DNA of 64,000 nt, from positions 1-64,000 of the forward strand of contig DATJPE010000001.1 of assembly GCA_035506535.1 (NCBI GenBank). Direction: 5' to 3'. Source of the stretch: Actinomycetes bacterium (GTDB taxonomy: Bacteria; Actinomycetota; Actinomycetes; DATJPE01). The notes under the pieces were generated by a model. It saw nothing but the letters and a program-made list of their open reading frames with translations, was not told where the DNA came from and did not search any database. Below are positions 49,448 through 59,850 of the stretch, piece by piece. Numbering within the stretch: the first letter of the stretch is position 1; the number at the start of each line of letters is the position of its first letter. A program made the translations under genes and the position numbers.

Positions 49448-49453
49448 TACCCT
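49448..49453 (+). promoter_or_regulatory. -10-like element upstream of glpD
   Basis: TACCCT lies 47 nt before GTG 49501. The leader between them is GC-rich with AGTGAGGGC directly before the start, a weak ribosome-binding site. The divergent galT promoter is about 50 bp to the left. Confidence 0.35.
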
Positions 49454-49500
49454 CGTCGGGGCGGGCAAGCCGCCCTCCCCGAGCGGAACGAAGTGAGGGC

Positions 49501-51150
49501 GTGAGCGCAGGTCGACTCGACCCGGGCGAGCGCGTACGAGCGCTTCGCCGGCTGACGGAGGAACGCGTCGACGTCCTCGTCGTCGGCGGTGGCGTGGTCG
49601 GCGCGGGGGCAGCGCTGGATGCCGCCTCGCGGGGTCTTCGGGTCGGGATCCTGGAACGTCGCGACTGGGCCTCGGGTACGTCCAGCCGGTCCTCACGCCT
49701 CGCCCATGGCGGCCTGCGCTACCTCGAACAGCTCGAGTTCGCCCTCGTCCACCAGGCACTCAGCGAGCGCGGCCTCCTGCTGGAACGCCTCGCCCCCCAC
49801 CTGGTGCGCCCGGTGCCCTTCGTGCTACCGCTCACCCACCGGGGCTGGGAGCGCCCGTACATCGGGACCGGGGTCGCGCTGTACGACGTGCTCTCCCGCG
49901 TCTCGCGCAAGGGCGGCGCCCTGCCCGGCCACCGCCACCTGAGTCGCAAGGCGACCGCGCGCCTGGCCCCGGGGCTGGCGCCGGCGTCCTACACCGGCGC
50001 GATCGGGTTCTTCGACGCGCAGATCGACGACGCCCGCCACACCCTGGCTCTCGTCCGGACCGCGGTCGCGCACGGCGCCCACGCCGCCTCGCGTGTGGAG
50101 GTGACCGGCTTCCTGCGCGAGGAGGATTCGGTGGTCGGCGTCGAGGCGCGCGACCACGAGTCGGGGCGTGACATGCGCATCCGCGCCCGCGTCGTCGCGG
50201 GTGCGACCGGCGTGTGGACCCCGGAGACCGCCGCCCTGCTCGGCGGTGAGACCAAGCCGGGTCACGTCCAGCCCAGCAAGGGGGTGCACCTCATCGTGCC
50301 CCGGGGTGCGATCGACCTGCATGCCGCGCTGATCGCGCGCACCCGCTCCTCCGTGCTCTTCCTGCTGCCCTGGGGACAGACCTGGCTGGTCGGCACGACG
50401 GACACCCCGTGGGACGGCGACCCCGACGAGCCGAGCGTCACCGCCCAGGACGTGGACTACCTGCTGGCCGAGGCCAACCGCTGGCTCACCCGCCCCCTCA
50501 CCCACGACGACGTCGTGAGCGTGTACGCCGGGCTGCGCCCGCTGCTCGCCGCCACCGACGAGGGCGTCGACACCGCCAAGCTGTCCCGCGAGCACGCGGT
50601 GACCCGCCCGGCAGCCGGCTTCGTCCAGGTCGCCGGCGGCAAGTACACGACCTACCGCGTGATGGCTCGCGACCTCGTCGACGCCGCGGTCGCTGGGCTG
50701 CCGTTCGCGGTGCCGCCCTCCCGCACGGAGCAGGTGCCGCTCGTGGGCGCCGAGGGCTTCGCCCAGGCATGGGCCGAGCGGGAGACCTACGCCGTCGAGT
50801 CGGGGCTGGGGGAGACCCAGGTCCGCCGGCTGCTCCGCCGCTACGGCGCCGACGCCCCTGAGGTGCTCGAGGTGGCATCCGACGACCCGGCCGCCCGTGA
50901 GCTGGTGCACCCCGAGGCGCCGTTGCTGCGGGCAGAGGCTCGTTACGCCGTGACGCACGAGGGGGCGCTCCGGCTCGAGGACGTCCTCCTGCGACGGACC
51001 CGGCTGGCCTTCGTCACCCGAGACGGTGCCCGCTCGGTGGCCGAGGAGGTGGCCCGCATCGTGGCGCCGTTCCTCGGCTGGGACGAGGACCGGGTCGCCG
51101 ACGAGGTGGCGGCGTTCCGCGCGCTCGCCCCCCACGTCGACGAGCCATGA
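49501..51150 (+). CDS. glpD: FAD-dependent glycerol-3-phosphate dehydrogenase
   Basis: This membrane-associated enzyme oxidises glycerol-3-phosphate to dihydroxyacetone phosphate and passes electrons to quinone. The 549-residue protein has the FAD motif VLVVGGGVVGAGAALDAASRG near 25-45, the GlpD signature TSSRSSRLAHGGLRYLE near 60-76, and QVAGGKYTTYRVMARD near 377-392. The C-terminal domain is complete. GTG 49501 gives the expected N-terminus. No glpF or glpK neighbour is present, so it may serve lipid turnover as much as glycerol uptake. Confidence 0.94.
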   Translation: MSAGRLDPGERVRALRRLTEERVDVLVVGGGVVGAGAALDAASRGLRVGILERRDWASGTSSRSSRLAHGGLRYLEQLEFALVHQALSERGLLLERLAPHLVRPVPFVLPLTHRGWERPYIGTGVALYDVLSRVSRKGGALPGHRHLSRKATARLAPGLAPASYTGAIGFFDAQIDDARHTLALVRTAVAHGAHAASRVEVTGFLREEDSVVGVEARDHESGRDMRIRARVVAGATGVWTPETAALLGGETKPGHVQPSKGVHLIVPRGAIDLHAALIARTRSSVLFLLPWGQTWLVGTTDTPWDGDPDEPSVTAQDVDYLLAEANRWLTRPLTHDDVVSVYAGLRPLLAATDEGVDTAKLSREHAVTRPAAGFVQVAGGKYTTYRVMARDLVDAAVAGLPFAVPPSRTEQVPLVGAEGFAQAWAERETYAVESGLGETQVRRLLRRYGADAPEVLEVASDDPAARELVHPEAPLLRAEARYAVTHEGALRLEDVLLRRTRLAFVTRDGARSVAEEVARIVAPFLGWDEDRVADEVAAFRALAPHVDEP

Positions 51151-51170
51151 TCATCCGGCTGGCCTCCCCG

Positions 51171-51176
51171 TACCCT
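51171..51176 (+). promoter_or_regulatory. -10 element for leaderless uORF and CorC gene
   Basis: TACCCT ends 6 nt before GTG 51183, the exact leaderless spacing. This GTG opens a 14-codon frame rather than the CorC gene itself. Confidence 0.45.
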
Positions 51177-51182
51177 ACAGAG

Positions 51183-51227
51183 GTGTCCCGAGCCTGGCCC
51201 GGCCGCCGATCGGGGTGGGCGCCGTGA
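51183..51227 (+). CDS. Putative leaderless upstream ORF, 14 codons
   Basis: The frame from GTG 51183 encodes VSRAWPGRRSGWAP and stops at TGA 51225-51227, which overlaps GTG 51224 of the next gene (GTGA). A -10 hexamer sits 6 nt upstream. If transcribed from there, the first codon read would be this one, and the CorC-type gene would be reached by termination-reinitiation. Two Trp codons and three Arg codons are present. The peptide itself need not have a function. Confidence 0.4.
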   Translation: MSRAWPGRRSGWAP

Positions 51228-52492
51228 GCAGCACTCTCCGCGACGCCGGGCTCATCCTGCTGTTCATCCTGACCAGCGGCTTGTTCGTCGCGGCCGAGCT
51301 GGCGCTCGTCTCCCTGCGCGAGGGACAGCTGCGCACGCTGGCCGCGCGCGGCAAGCGTGGTCAGCGGGTGGCCGACCTCGCCGCCGAGCCCAACCGCTTC
51401 CTCGCGGCGGTGCAGATCGGGGTGACGGTCACCGGCTTCCTGTCGGCGGCCTTCGGCGCGGCGACCCTCGGCAAGCGGCTCGCCCCGCGCCTGGAGTCGT
51501 GGGGGCTGTCCTCCGGCGCGGCATCGGCCCTCGCCATCATCTGCGTGACCCTGGTGATCTCCTACGTCTCCATCGTCCTCGGCGAGCTGGTCCCGAAGCG
51601 CCTCGCGCTCCAACGGTCCGAGGGCATCGCGCTGGTCGTGGCGCCGTTCGTGGACCGGATGGCCCGCCTGCTGCGCCCCGTGATCTGGCTGCTGTCCCGC
51701 TCGACCAACGGTGTGGTGCGCCTGGTCGGCGGGGATCCCGACATCGGTCGCGAGGAGATGAGCGAGGAGGAGCTGCGCACCCTCGTCAGCGAGCACGAGT
51801 CGCTGGGCGAGGAGGAGCGCCGTATCGTCGAGGACGTCCTCGACGTCGGCGAGCGGCAGCTTCGCGAGGTGATGCTGCCGAGGACGGAGGTGGACTTCCT
51901 CGAGGCGTCCACCCCGGTGCGCCGCGCGGTGGAGGAGTGCAAGGACCGGCCGCACTCCCGCTACCCGGTCATGCGAGGAACGCCGGACGAGGTCGTCGGC
52001 TTCGTCCACGTGCGCGACCTGTTCGACCCGGGCGTCGCGGCGCCGGGGATGCGCGTCGGCGAGCTCGTGCGTGACGTGCTGCAGTTCCCGTCCTCCAAGC
52101 GGGTCCTGCCCGCGCTGTCGGAGATGCGGGCGTCGGGGCAGCACCTGGCCATGGTGGTCGACGAGTACGGCGGCACGGCAGGGATCGTGACGCTCGAGGA
52201 CCTCGTCGAGGAGCTGGTCGGGGACATCCGGGACGAGTACGACGTCGCCGCCGGCCAGACCACCCACCTGACGGACGGCGCGGTCGAGGTCGGGGGCCTG
52301 CTCAACCTCGAAGACTTCGAGGACGAGCTCGGGTTCGCCCTGCCGGACGGCCCGTACGAGACGGTGGCCGGCTACGTCGTCGCTGCCCTCGGTCACCTGC
52401 CGCGGATCGGCGAGACGGTCGCCGTCGGCGGGCACACCCTCACCGTGACCGAGCTCGACGGGCGGCGGATCTCCCGGCTACGCGTCCACTAG
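51224..52492 (+). CDS. CNNM/CorC/HlyC-type membrane protein with CBS pair
   Basis: The 422-residue protein has an N-terminal DUF21 (CNNM) domain with three or four membrane helices in about 5-155, a tandem CBS pair at about 200-320 containing MLPRTEVDFLEAS and VVDEYGGTAGIVTLEDLVEELVGDI, and a CorC_HlyC C-terminal domain at about 335-420. Such proteins are linked to Mg/Co homeostasis; the haemolysin label is historical. GTG 51224 overlaps the stop of a short upstream ORF; GTG 51215 is an alternative. trpS begins 51 nt downstream. Confidence 0.88.
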   Translation: MSSTLRDAGLILLFILTSGLFVAAELALVSLREGQLRTLAARGKRGQRVADLAAEPNRFLAAVQIGVTVTGFLSAAFGAATLGKRLAPRLESWGLSSGAASALAIICVTLVISYVSIVLGELVPKRLALQRSEGIALVVAPFVDRMARLLRPVIWLLSRSTNGVVRLVGGDPDIGREEMSEEELRTLVSEHESLGEEERRIVEDVLDVGERQLREVMLPRTEVDFLEASTPVRRAVEECKDRPHSRYPVMRGTPDEVVGFVHVRDLFDPGVAAPGMRVGELVRDVLQFPSSKRVLPALSEMRASGQHLAMVVDEYGGTAGIVTLEDLVEELVGDIRDEYDVAAGQTTHLTDGAVEVGGLLNLEDFEDELGFALPDGPYETVAGYVVAALGHLPRIGETVAVGGHTLTVTELDGRRISRLRVH

Positions 52493-52543
52493 CGGCCGCG
52501 GCCGCTGCCGGAGCCGTACCCGGGCATGGGTCACAATGTGCGG

Positions 52544-53575
52544 ATGCCCGATCGCCGGTCCGACCTCCCGCGCGTGCTGTCCGGGATGCAGCCGACGGCG
52601 GACAGCCTCCACCTCGGCAACTACCTCGGCGCGCTCGTGCAGTGGGTCGCGCTGCAGGAGACCCACGAGAGCTACTACTGCGTCGTCGATCTCCACGCGC
52701 TGACCGTTCAGCCAGACCCGGACCTGCTGCGCCAACGTACGCGGGTGACCGCCGCGCAGTACCTCGCGGGTGGCGTCGACCCCACACGCAGCGCGCTGTT
52801 CGTCCAGAGCCACATCCGCGAGCACGCCGAGCTCGCCTGGGTGCTCAGCTGCCTCACCGGCTACGGCGAGGCCAGCCGCATGACGCAGTTCAAGGACAAG
52901 AGCGCCCGCGGGGAGGTGGTGAGCGTCGGGCTGTTCAACTACCCGATCCTCATGGCCGCGGACATCCTGCTCTACCAGGCCGACCAGGTGCCGGTGGGCG
53001 CGGACCAGCGACAGCACCTGGAGCTGACCCGCGACCTCGCGATCCGGTTCAACGCCCGCTACGGCGATGCCTTCCGGGTCCCCGAGGCCTACATCATGAA
53101 GGAGACCGCCAAGATCTACGACCTGCAGGCGGTCGACAAGCAGATGAGCAAGTCCCTCGGCGGGACCGGGGCCATCTGGCTGCTCGACGACCCGGCGGTC
53201 ACCGTCAAGCGGATCCGCAGTGCGGTGACCGACACCGGTCGGGAGGTCCGCTACGACCCCGAGGCCAAGCCCGGTGTCAGCAACCTGCTCGCCATCCACT
53301 CGGCCCTGTCCGGCCGCTCGATCACCTCGCTCGAGGCCGACTTCGAGGGCCGCGGCTACGGCGACCTCAAGACCGAGGTCGCCGAGGTCGTCGTCGAGGA
53401 GCTGCGGCCCTTCCGGGAGCGGACCTTGGAGCTGCTGGCGGACCCGGCCGAGCTCGACCGCATCCTGGCCGAGGGCGCCGCTCGGGCGCGCCGCGTCGCC
53501 GCCCGGACCCTGGCCGACGTCTACGAGCGCGTCGGCCTGCTGCCCGCGTCGCCCCGCGGGGGCGACGGACGTTGA
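52544..53575 (+). CDS. trpS: Tryptophanyl-tRNA synthetase
   Basis: This class I synthetase charges tRNA-Trp. The 343-residue protein has the HIGH-like SLHLGNYLG near 22-30, the Trp-site segment [29 protein letters not shown] near 130-158, and KQMSKSLGG near 197-205 as the KMSKS loop. ATG 52544 is favoured because a CACAAT ends 6 nt before it; ATG 52526 would add six residues. The stop overlaps a TTG start of the next gene (TTGA), so the two are probably translated in series. Confidence 0.95.
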   Translation: MPDRRSDLPRVLSGMQPTADSLHLGNYLGALVQWVALQETHESYYCVVDLHALTVQPDPDLLRQRTRVTAAQYLAGGVDPTRSALFVQSHIREHAELAWVLSCLTGYGEASRMTQFKDKSARGEVVSVGLFNYPILMAADILLYQADQVPVGADQRQHLELTRDLAIRFNARYGDAFRVPEAYIMKETAKIYDLQAVDKQMSKSLGGTGAIWLLDDPAVTVKRIRSAVTDTGREVRYDPEAKPGVSNLLAIHSALSGRSITSLEADFEGRGYGDLKTEVAEVVVEELRPFRERTLELLADPAELDRILAEGAARARRVAARTLADVYERVGLLPASPRGGDGR

Positions 53576-54099
53576 CCGCCGGCTCGACCTCCCTGATCGG
53601 GGTCGTGTTCACCATCCCGCGGCCCTGGGGTGACGAGCTGGCCGCGTGGCGGCGGGCGTTCGGCGATCCCCTGGCGGACGCGGTACCCCCGCACGTCACC
53701 CTGCTCCCGCCGACCCCCGTACCGGGCGAGGAGCTGCCTGCCGCCGAGGAGCACCTGCGCAAGGTGGCCGAGCGATCCACCCCCTTCGACGTGCATCTGC
53801 GCGGGACCGGGACCTTCCGGCCGATCACGCCGGTGGTCTTCGTCCACCTGGCCGCGGGCATCGGCGGGTGTGAGCGGGTCGAACAGCTCGTCCGATCGGG
53901 ACCACTGTCGCGGGAGCTCGAGTTCCCCTACCACCCGCACGTCACGGTCGCCCACGAGCTGCCCGACGACGTGCTGGACCGCGCCTACGCCGAGCTCGCG
54001 TCCTACGAGGCGAGGTTCCTCGTCGAGGGGTTCAGCCTGTACGAGCACCTCGACGGGGTCTGGCAGCCCCTGCGCGACTTCGCCTTCGGGGTGGGCTGA
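53572..54099 (+). CDS. 2H phosphoesterase / 2'-5' RNA ligase-like protein
   Basis: This 175-residue protein is of the LigT-like 2H phosphoesterase family, with the two HxT motifs H41-V-T43 in PPHVTLLPP and H123-V-T125 in [10 protein letters not shown]. Members cleave cyclic phosphodiesters in RNA or nucleotides; the natural substrate here is unknown. TTG 53572 overlaps the trpS stop (TTGA) and is the only start placing the conserved strand VVFTIP properly; no better start lies nearby. It ends convergently with the carboxypeptidase gene, 5 nt away. Confidence 0.85.
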   Translation: MTAGSTSLIGVVFTIPRPWGDELAAWRRAFGDPLADAVPPHVTLLPPTPVPGEELPAAEEHLRKVAERSTPFDVHLRGTGTFRPITPVVFVHLAAGIGGCERVEQLVRSGPLSRELEFPYHPHVTVAHELPDDVLDRAYAELASYEARFLVEGFSLYEHLDGVWQPLRDFAFGVG

Positions 54100-54104
54100 G
54101 CTCC

Positions 54105-55289
54105 TCAGGGCGACCAGCGCCGGGCCGCCCTCAGCAGCCGGTCTCGCTCCGTCCCCCGCCGGCGACGCCCGACGAGAGGGCGCACGAGCAAGGCGATGCC
54201 CACGAGGACCAGCGCGGCCCCGGCCCACATCAGCCAGCCGTGCCCCGAGGTCCCCGAGGTCTTGGCGTGCGTGGTCGCGACGCTCGGCGTCGCCTTGGCC
54301 GCCCCTGGCGAGGCGGCGGCCGCTGCAGAGGGCGCGGCGTGGGCGGTCGTGCTGGCCGGCGGCACGAGGATTCCGACCGGGTGCGCCTTCGAGGCGTTGT
54401 GGAACCCCCATGCGAGCAGCGAGCGCGCCGCCGCCGCTGACGGCTCCTTGATCCCCATGAGCGTGACGATGATGGTGTGCCCGCCGCGCTGGGCAGCGGC
54501 CACGAAGGTCCGGCCGGCCAGCGTGGTGTAGCCGGTCTTGCCGCCGATGAGGCCGGGGTAGCCCTGCTGCAGGAGCCGGTCCTGGTTCCACAGCTCGTAC
54601 GTCTTGCGTGGGTGACCCTTCTTGGGCATCTTCCCCGGCATCGGGTGCTCGAGGGTCCCGATGTAGAGACGGAAGTCCGGACGGGCCAGCCCCGCCCGGA
54701 AGATCAGCGCCAGGTCGTAGGCGGAGGAGTACTGCCCGTCGGCGTCCAACCCGGTCGGGTTCACGACGGTCGTGTCCAGGGCCTGCAGCGTCTTCGCCTC
54801 GGCGTTCATGAGCGCGACCGTGCTGCGAACACCTCCAGCAGCCTTGGCGAGCGCCGTCGCGGCATCGTTGCCCGACGGGAGGAACATCCCGTAGAAGAGC
54901 TGGTCGACGGTGTACGGGGCGTTCGGCACCAGCCCGGCCTTGCTCCCCTCGACCCGAGCGTCTGCGTCGGTGGCGACGTACGTCGCGGACTTGTCCAGCC
55001 GGGGCAGCAGGGTGACCGCGGTCAGCGTCTTGAGCGTGCTGGCCGGGCGGTGCCGTACGTGCGGCGCCTTCGCCGCGAGGACCTCGCCGGTGGTCGCGTC
55101 CGCGACTACCCAGGAGGCGGCCTGGACCTTGGGCAGCCTGGACACTCCGGCCGCGTAGTCGACGACGACCCCGCGCGAGGCGAGCGCAGGCCCCCCCACG
55201 GGCGACCCCGTCGCGTGAGCGGGGGCCGTCGCAAGCCCCGCGGCACCGGCCGCGAGGACGAGGACGGCGAGGGTCCGGAGGCAGCGCAT
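54105..55289 (-). CDS. D-alanyl-D-alanine carboxypeptidase (PBP5-type, membrane-anchored)
   Basis: This S11 serine peptidase trims the terminal D-Ala of peptidoglycan stems. The 394-residue protein has a signal peptide at about 1-26, the three penicillin-binding motifs STLK near 84-87 (nucleophile Ser), SGN near 139-141 and KTG near 246-248, and, after an Ala/Pro/Thr-rich linker, a C-terminal transmembrane helix near 350-367 with a basic cytoplasmic tail. This topology is that of actinobacterial DacC/VanY-like enzymes. ATG 55289 has a TACCCT -10 element 9 nt upstream. Confidence 0.92.
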   Translation of the reverse strand: MRCLRTLAVLVLAAGAAGLATAPAHATGSPVGGPALASRGVVVDYAAGVSRLPKVQAASWVVADATTGEVLAAKAPHVRHRPASTLKTLTAVTLLPRLDKSATYVATDADARVEGSKAGLVPNAPYTVDQLFYGMFLPSGNDAATALAKAAGGVRSTVALMNAEAKTLQALDTTVVNPTGLDADGQYSSAYDLALIFRAGLARPDFRLYIGTLEHPMPGKMPKKGHPRKTYELWNQDRLLQQGYPGLIGGKTGYTTLAGRTFVAAAQRGGHTIIVTLMGIKEPSAAAARSLLAWGFHNASKAHPVGILVPPASTTAHAAPSAAAAASPGAAKATPSVATTHAKTSGTSGHGWLMWAGAALVLVGIALLVRPLVGRRRRGTERDRLLRAARRWSP

Positions 55290-55298
55290 GGCCGCTTC

Positions 55299-55304
55299 AG
55301 GGTA
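55299..55304 (-). promoter_or_regulatory. -10 element of the carboxypeptidase gene
   Basis: On the reverse strand TACCCT ends 9 nt before ATG 55289, leaving almost no leader and no ribosome-binding site. It is divergent from the mutase gene. Confidence 0.45.
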
Positions 55305-55327
55305 CGCGGCCCTTCGACCCTGTCCGA

Positions 55328-55333
55328 TAGGTT
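55328..55333 (+). promoter_or_regulatory. -10 element of the mutase gene
   Basis: TAGGTT lies 48 nt before ATG 55382. The leader contains GGGAGG with a 7-nt spacer to the start codon, a good ribosome-binding site. Confidence 0.4.
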
Positions 55334-55381
55334 CCGCCCGCGGGGATCGTGGAGGCCGCTGGCCACCGAGGGAGGCGCACG

Positions 55382-56962
<1,581 letters not shown>

Positions 56963-57084
56963 GGCCGGGCCATCGGCCTTGCCGCGCCGAGCGCCGAGGA
57001 ACCGGACGTTCTCCGCCGCTCACAGTCCGATAACGGCATTGCATTCGGCCACCGGACCCCCCTGGACGCGCAACCTTCGAGCCC

Positions 57085-57090
57085 TATGCT
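57085..57090 (+). promoter_or_regulatory. -10 element of the nucleoside transport operon
   Basis: TATGCT at 57085-57090 lies 57 nt before GTG 57148. No convincing -35 is seen at 17-18 bp. A strong ribosome-binding site GGAGGAG is at 57137-57143. The spacer 56963-57084 holds no gene or clear terminator. Confidence 0.45.
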
Positions 57091-57147
57091 GACGCCCGAG
57101 CGGGGTGCCGGGGTCCCCGAGGTCCGTCGGCGAACTGGAGGAGTCTG

Positions 57148-58299
57148 GTGAACAAGCGTGTGCAGGCCCTCGCCCTGGTGGGCGTGGCAGCACTGGCCCT
57201 GTCCGGGTGCGCGTCCAAGAGCAGCGGCTCGAGCGGCGGTACGTCCTCGAGTGCTGCGCCGGCGACCTCCACTGCGGCCTCGACGCCCACGTCGAGCAAC
57301 GGTGGGTCGGGCGTCGCGACGGCAGCGTTGAAGGCCTGCATGGTCCTGGACACCGGTGGGGTCGACGACCGCTCGTTCAACCAGTCCTCGTGGGCGGGCA
57401 TGCAGGCGGCCCACGCCTCCAACCCGAACATCCAGATCAGTTATGTGCCGTCGAACTCCCAGAACGACTACGCGCCGAACCTCGCGGCGGAGCAGGCGAA
57501 GGGCTGTGACACGATCATCGCGGTCGGCGGCCTGATGGCCGATGCGGTGAAGGCGGCGGCCGCCAAGAACCCGCAGCAGACCTACGCCGAGATCGACAAC
57601 GCCTCGCAGGGCCCGAACATCTACGGCCTTCAGTACAACACCGCGCAGGGTGCGTTCCTGGCGGGCTACCTCGCCGCCGGTATGACCAAGACCGGCAAGG
57701 TCGCCACATACGGAGGAATCCCCATCCCGCCGGTCACGATCTACATGGACGGCTTCTGGGAGGGCGTCCAGTACTACAACAAGCAGAACAACAAGCAGGT
57801 CCAGGTCCTGGGGTGGAACGAGACCCAGCAGAAGGCCGGGACCTTCGTCAACGGGGGCAACCCCTTCAATGACCTCAACAAGGGCAAGCAGATCACCGCG
57901 GCGTTCCAGGGCCAGGGTGCAGACATCGTCTTCCCGGTGGCCGGTGGCACCGGTCTGGGCTCGGCCGCCGCTGCGAAGGCTTCGGGCGGCAAGCTCTCCG
58001 TGATCTGGGTCGACACCGACGGGTGCGTGAGTGCCCAGCAGTACTGCTCGGTGTTCCTCACCAGTGTCACCAAGGGGCTCACCACCTCCGTCACGGCGTA
58101 CGTGAAGGCGCTGGCGTCCGGCGCCAAGCTCGGCGGCGGCAACTACATCGGGACCCTGCAGAACGGCGGTACCGGCCTGGCGCCGTACCACGACTACGCC
58201 AGCAAGGTCCCGGCGGCACTCACGGCTCAGCTGGCGCAGGTCAAGGCCGACATCATCTCCGGCAAGATCACGATTACGTCGCCCAGCCAGCCCAAGTAG
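57148..58299 (+). CDS. bmpA: BMP-family substrate-binding lipoprotein
   Basis: This 383-residue lipoprotein receptor belongs to a nucleoside ABC importer. The signal peptide ends in the lipobox LSGC with acylated C21, followed by a Ser/Thr/Gly-rich tether to about 57. The BMP/Med domain begins KACMVLDTGGVDDRSFNQSSWAGM, the classic family start, and contains GCDTIIAVGGLMADAVK. BMP proteins (Med, PnrA, BmpA) bind purine or pyrimidine nucleosides; cdd and deoA downstream support nucleosides here. GTG 57148 is 4 nt after GGAGGAG. It is the first gene of the operon. Confidence 0.93.
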   Translation: MNKRVQALALVGVAALALSGCASKSSGSSGGTSSSAAPATSTAASTPTSSNGGSGVATAALKACMVLDTGGVDDRSFNQSSWAGMQAAHASNPNIQISYVPSNSQNDYAPNLAAEQAKGCDTIIAVGGLMADAVKAAAAKNPQQTYAEIDNASQGPNIYGLQYNTAQGAFLAGYLAAGMTKTGKVATYGGIPIPPVTIYMDGFWEGVQYYNKQNNKQVQVLGWNETQQKAGTFVNGGNPFNDLNKGKQITAAFQGQGADIVFPVAGGTGLGSAAAAKASGGKLSVIWVDTDGCVSAQQYCSVFLTSVTKGLTTSVTAYVKALASGAKLGGGNYIGTLQNGGTGLAPYHDYASKVPAALTAQLAQVKADIISGKITITSPSQPK

Positions 58300-58311
58300 C
58301 CCGGGGTACCG

Positions 58312-59850
58312 GTGAGGCTGGAGCTGCGAGGGATCACCAAGCGGTTCGGCAGTCTGGTCGCGAACGACCACATCGACCTGACCGTCGAACCCGGTGAGAT
58401 CCACGCGCTCCTCGGCGAGAACGGGGCCGGCAAGAGCACGTTGATGAACGTGCTCTACGGCCTCTACGCCCCCGACGAGGGGGAGATCGTCATCGACGGT
58501 CGCCCGGTCCACTTCGGTGGGCCGGGCGACGCGATCGCGGCCGGGATCGGCATGGTGCACCAGCACTTCATGCTCATCCCCGTGTTCACCGTCGCGGAGA
58601 ACATCGCCCTCGGCCACGAGGAGACGTTCGGCGGTCCACTGGGCTTCCTCGACCGTCGACGGATCAAGCGCGACGTCCAGGAGGTGTCCAAGCGGTACGG
58701 CCTTGCAGTGCCTCCCGACGCCCTCGTCCAGGATCTGCCCGTCGGCGTGCAGCAGCGCGCCGAGATCCTCAAGGCCCTCATGCGCGACGCGTCGGTGCTC
58801 ATCCTGGACGAGCCCACGGCGGTGCTCACGCCGCAGGAGATCGAGGAACTCGCCGCCGTCATGCGGAGGTTGCGCGACTCAGGCACCTCGATCGTGTTCA
58901 TCACGCACAAGCTCAAGGAGGTTCGCTCCTTGGCGGACCGCATCACCGTGATCCGCCGGGGTCGCGTCGTGGGAGAAGCGACGACGTCGATGTCGGAGGC
59001 GGACCTCGCCTCGATGATGGTTGGCAGAGAGGTCCGACTGACCGTCGAGAAGCAGAAGGCTTCCCCGGGCGAGGTCGTCCTGGACGTGCGCGATCTGCGA
59101 TACCTCGATCCCGCGGGGGTCGTTCACGTCGACGGGGTGAGCTTCTCGGTCCGCGCCGGCGAGGTCGTGGCCATCGCTGGGGTGCAGGGGAACGGTCAGA
59201 CCGAACTGACCGAGTGCATCCTCGGGCTCGAGCAGCCGCTCGCGGGCGTCATCGCGGTCAAAGGGCTTGACATCACCAAGTTCGGTGTCGAGGACCGCCT
59301 ACGCATGGGCCTCGGGTACGTCCCCGAGGACCGGATGCACGATGGCCTGATCGGTGCGTTCACCGTCGCCGAGAACCTCGTGCTGGACGTGCACAACAGC
59401 CCGCCGTACGCCAAGGGGATGATGCTCGATCTCGGCGAGATCGAGCGCAACGCTCAGAAGCGCGTCGAGGAGTTCGACGTGCGCACACAGTCGGTCGAGA
59501 GCACCGCGGACACCCTGTCTGGAGGCAACCAGCAGAAGGTCGTGCTGGCCAGGGAGCTGTCTCGCCCGCTTGATGTCTTCGTCGTCGCGCAACCGACTCG
59601 CGGACTCGATGTCGGATCGATGGAGTTCGTGCACCAACGCATCATCCAGGAGCGTGACCGTGGGGCGGCGGTGCTGCTGATCTCCACCGAGCTGGAGGAG
59701 ATCCTCGGTCTCGCGGACCGGATCCTGGTCATGTACCGGGGGCAGATCATCGGCGCGCTCGAAGCCGCGTCGGCCACGGCCGACCAGGTCGGCCTACTCA
59801 TGGCTGGGGCGGCGCTGGAGTCGACGGGAACCGGCGAGGGCGCAGCATGA
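58312..59850 (+). CDS. Nucleoside ABC importer, tandem ATP-binding protein
   Basis: This 512-residue energy subunit has two ABC domains in one chain, as in NupO/YufO and RbsA. The first (about 1-235) has a normal P-loop GENGAGKSTLM near 36-46 and LPVGVQQRAEI as its signature. The second (about 250-505) has a degenerate P-loop GVQGNGQTELTE and an intact LSGGNQQKV signature, followed by VVAQPTRGLD where the usual DEP is AQP. Such asymmetry is normal in this family. GTG 58312 is 12 nt after bmpA; ATGA overlaps the next gene. Confidence 0.93.
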   Translation: MRLELRGITKRFGSLVANDHIDLTVEPGEIHALLGENGAGKSTLMNVLYGLYAPDEGEIVIDGRPVHFGGPGDAIAAGIGMVHQHFMLIPVFTVAENIALGHEETFGGPLGFLDRRRIKRDVQEVSKRYGLAVPPDALVQDLPVGVQQRAEILKALMRDASVLILDEPTAVLTPQEIEELAAVMRRLRDSGTSIVFITHKLKEVRSLADRITVIRRGRVVGEATTSMSEADLASMMVGREVRLTVEKQKASPGEVVLDVRDLRYLDPAGVVHVDGVSFSVRAGEVVAIAGVQGNGQTELTECILGLEQPLAGVIAVKGLDITKFGVEDRLRMGLGYVPEDRMHDGLIGAFTVAENLVLDVHNSPPYAKGMMLDLGEIERNAQKRVEEFDVRTQSVESTADTLSGGNQQKVVLARELSRPLDVFVVAQPTRGLDVGSMEFVHQRIIQERDRGAAVLLISTELEEILGLADRILVMYRGQIIGALEAASATADQVGLLMAGAALESTGTGEGAA

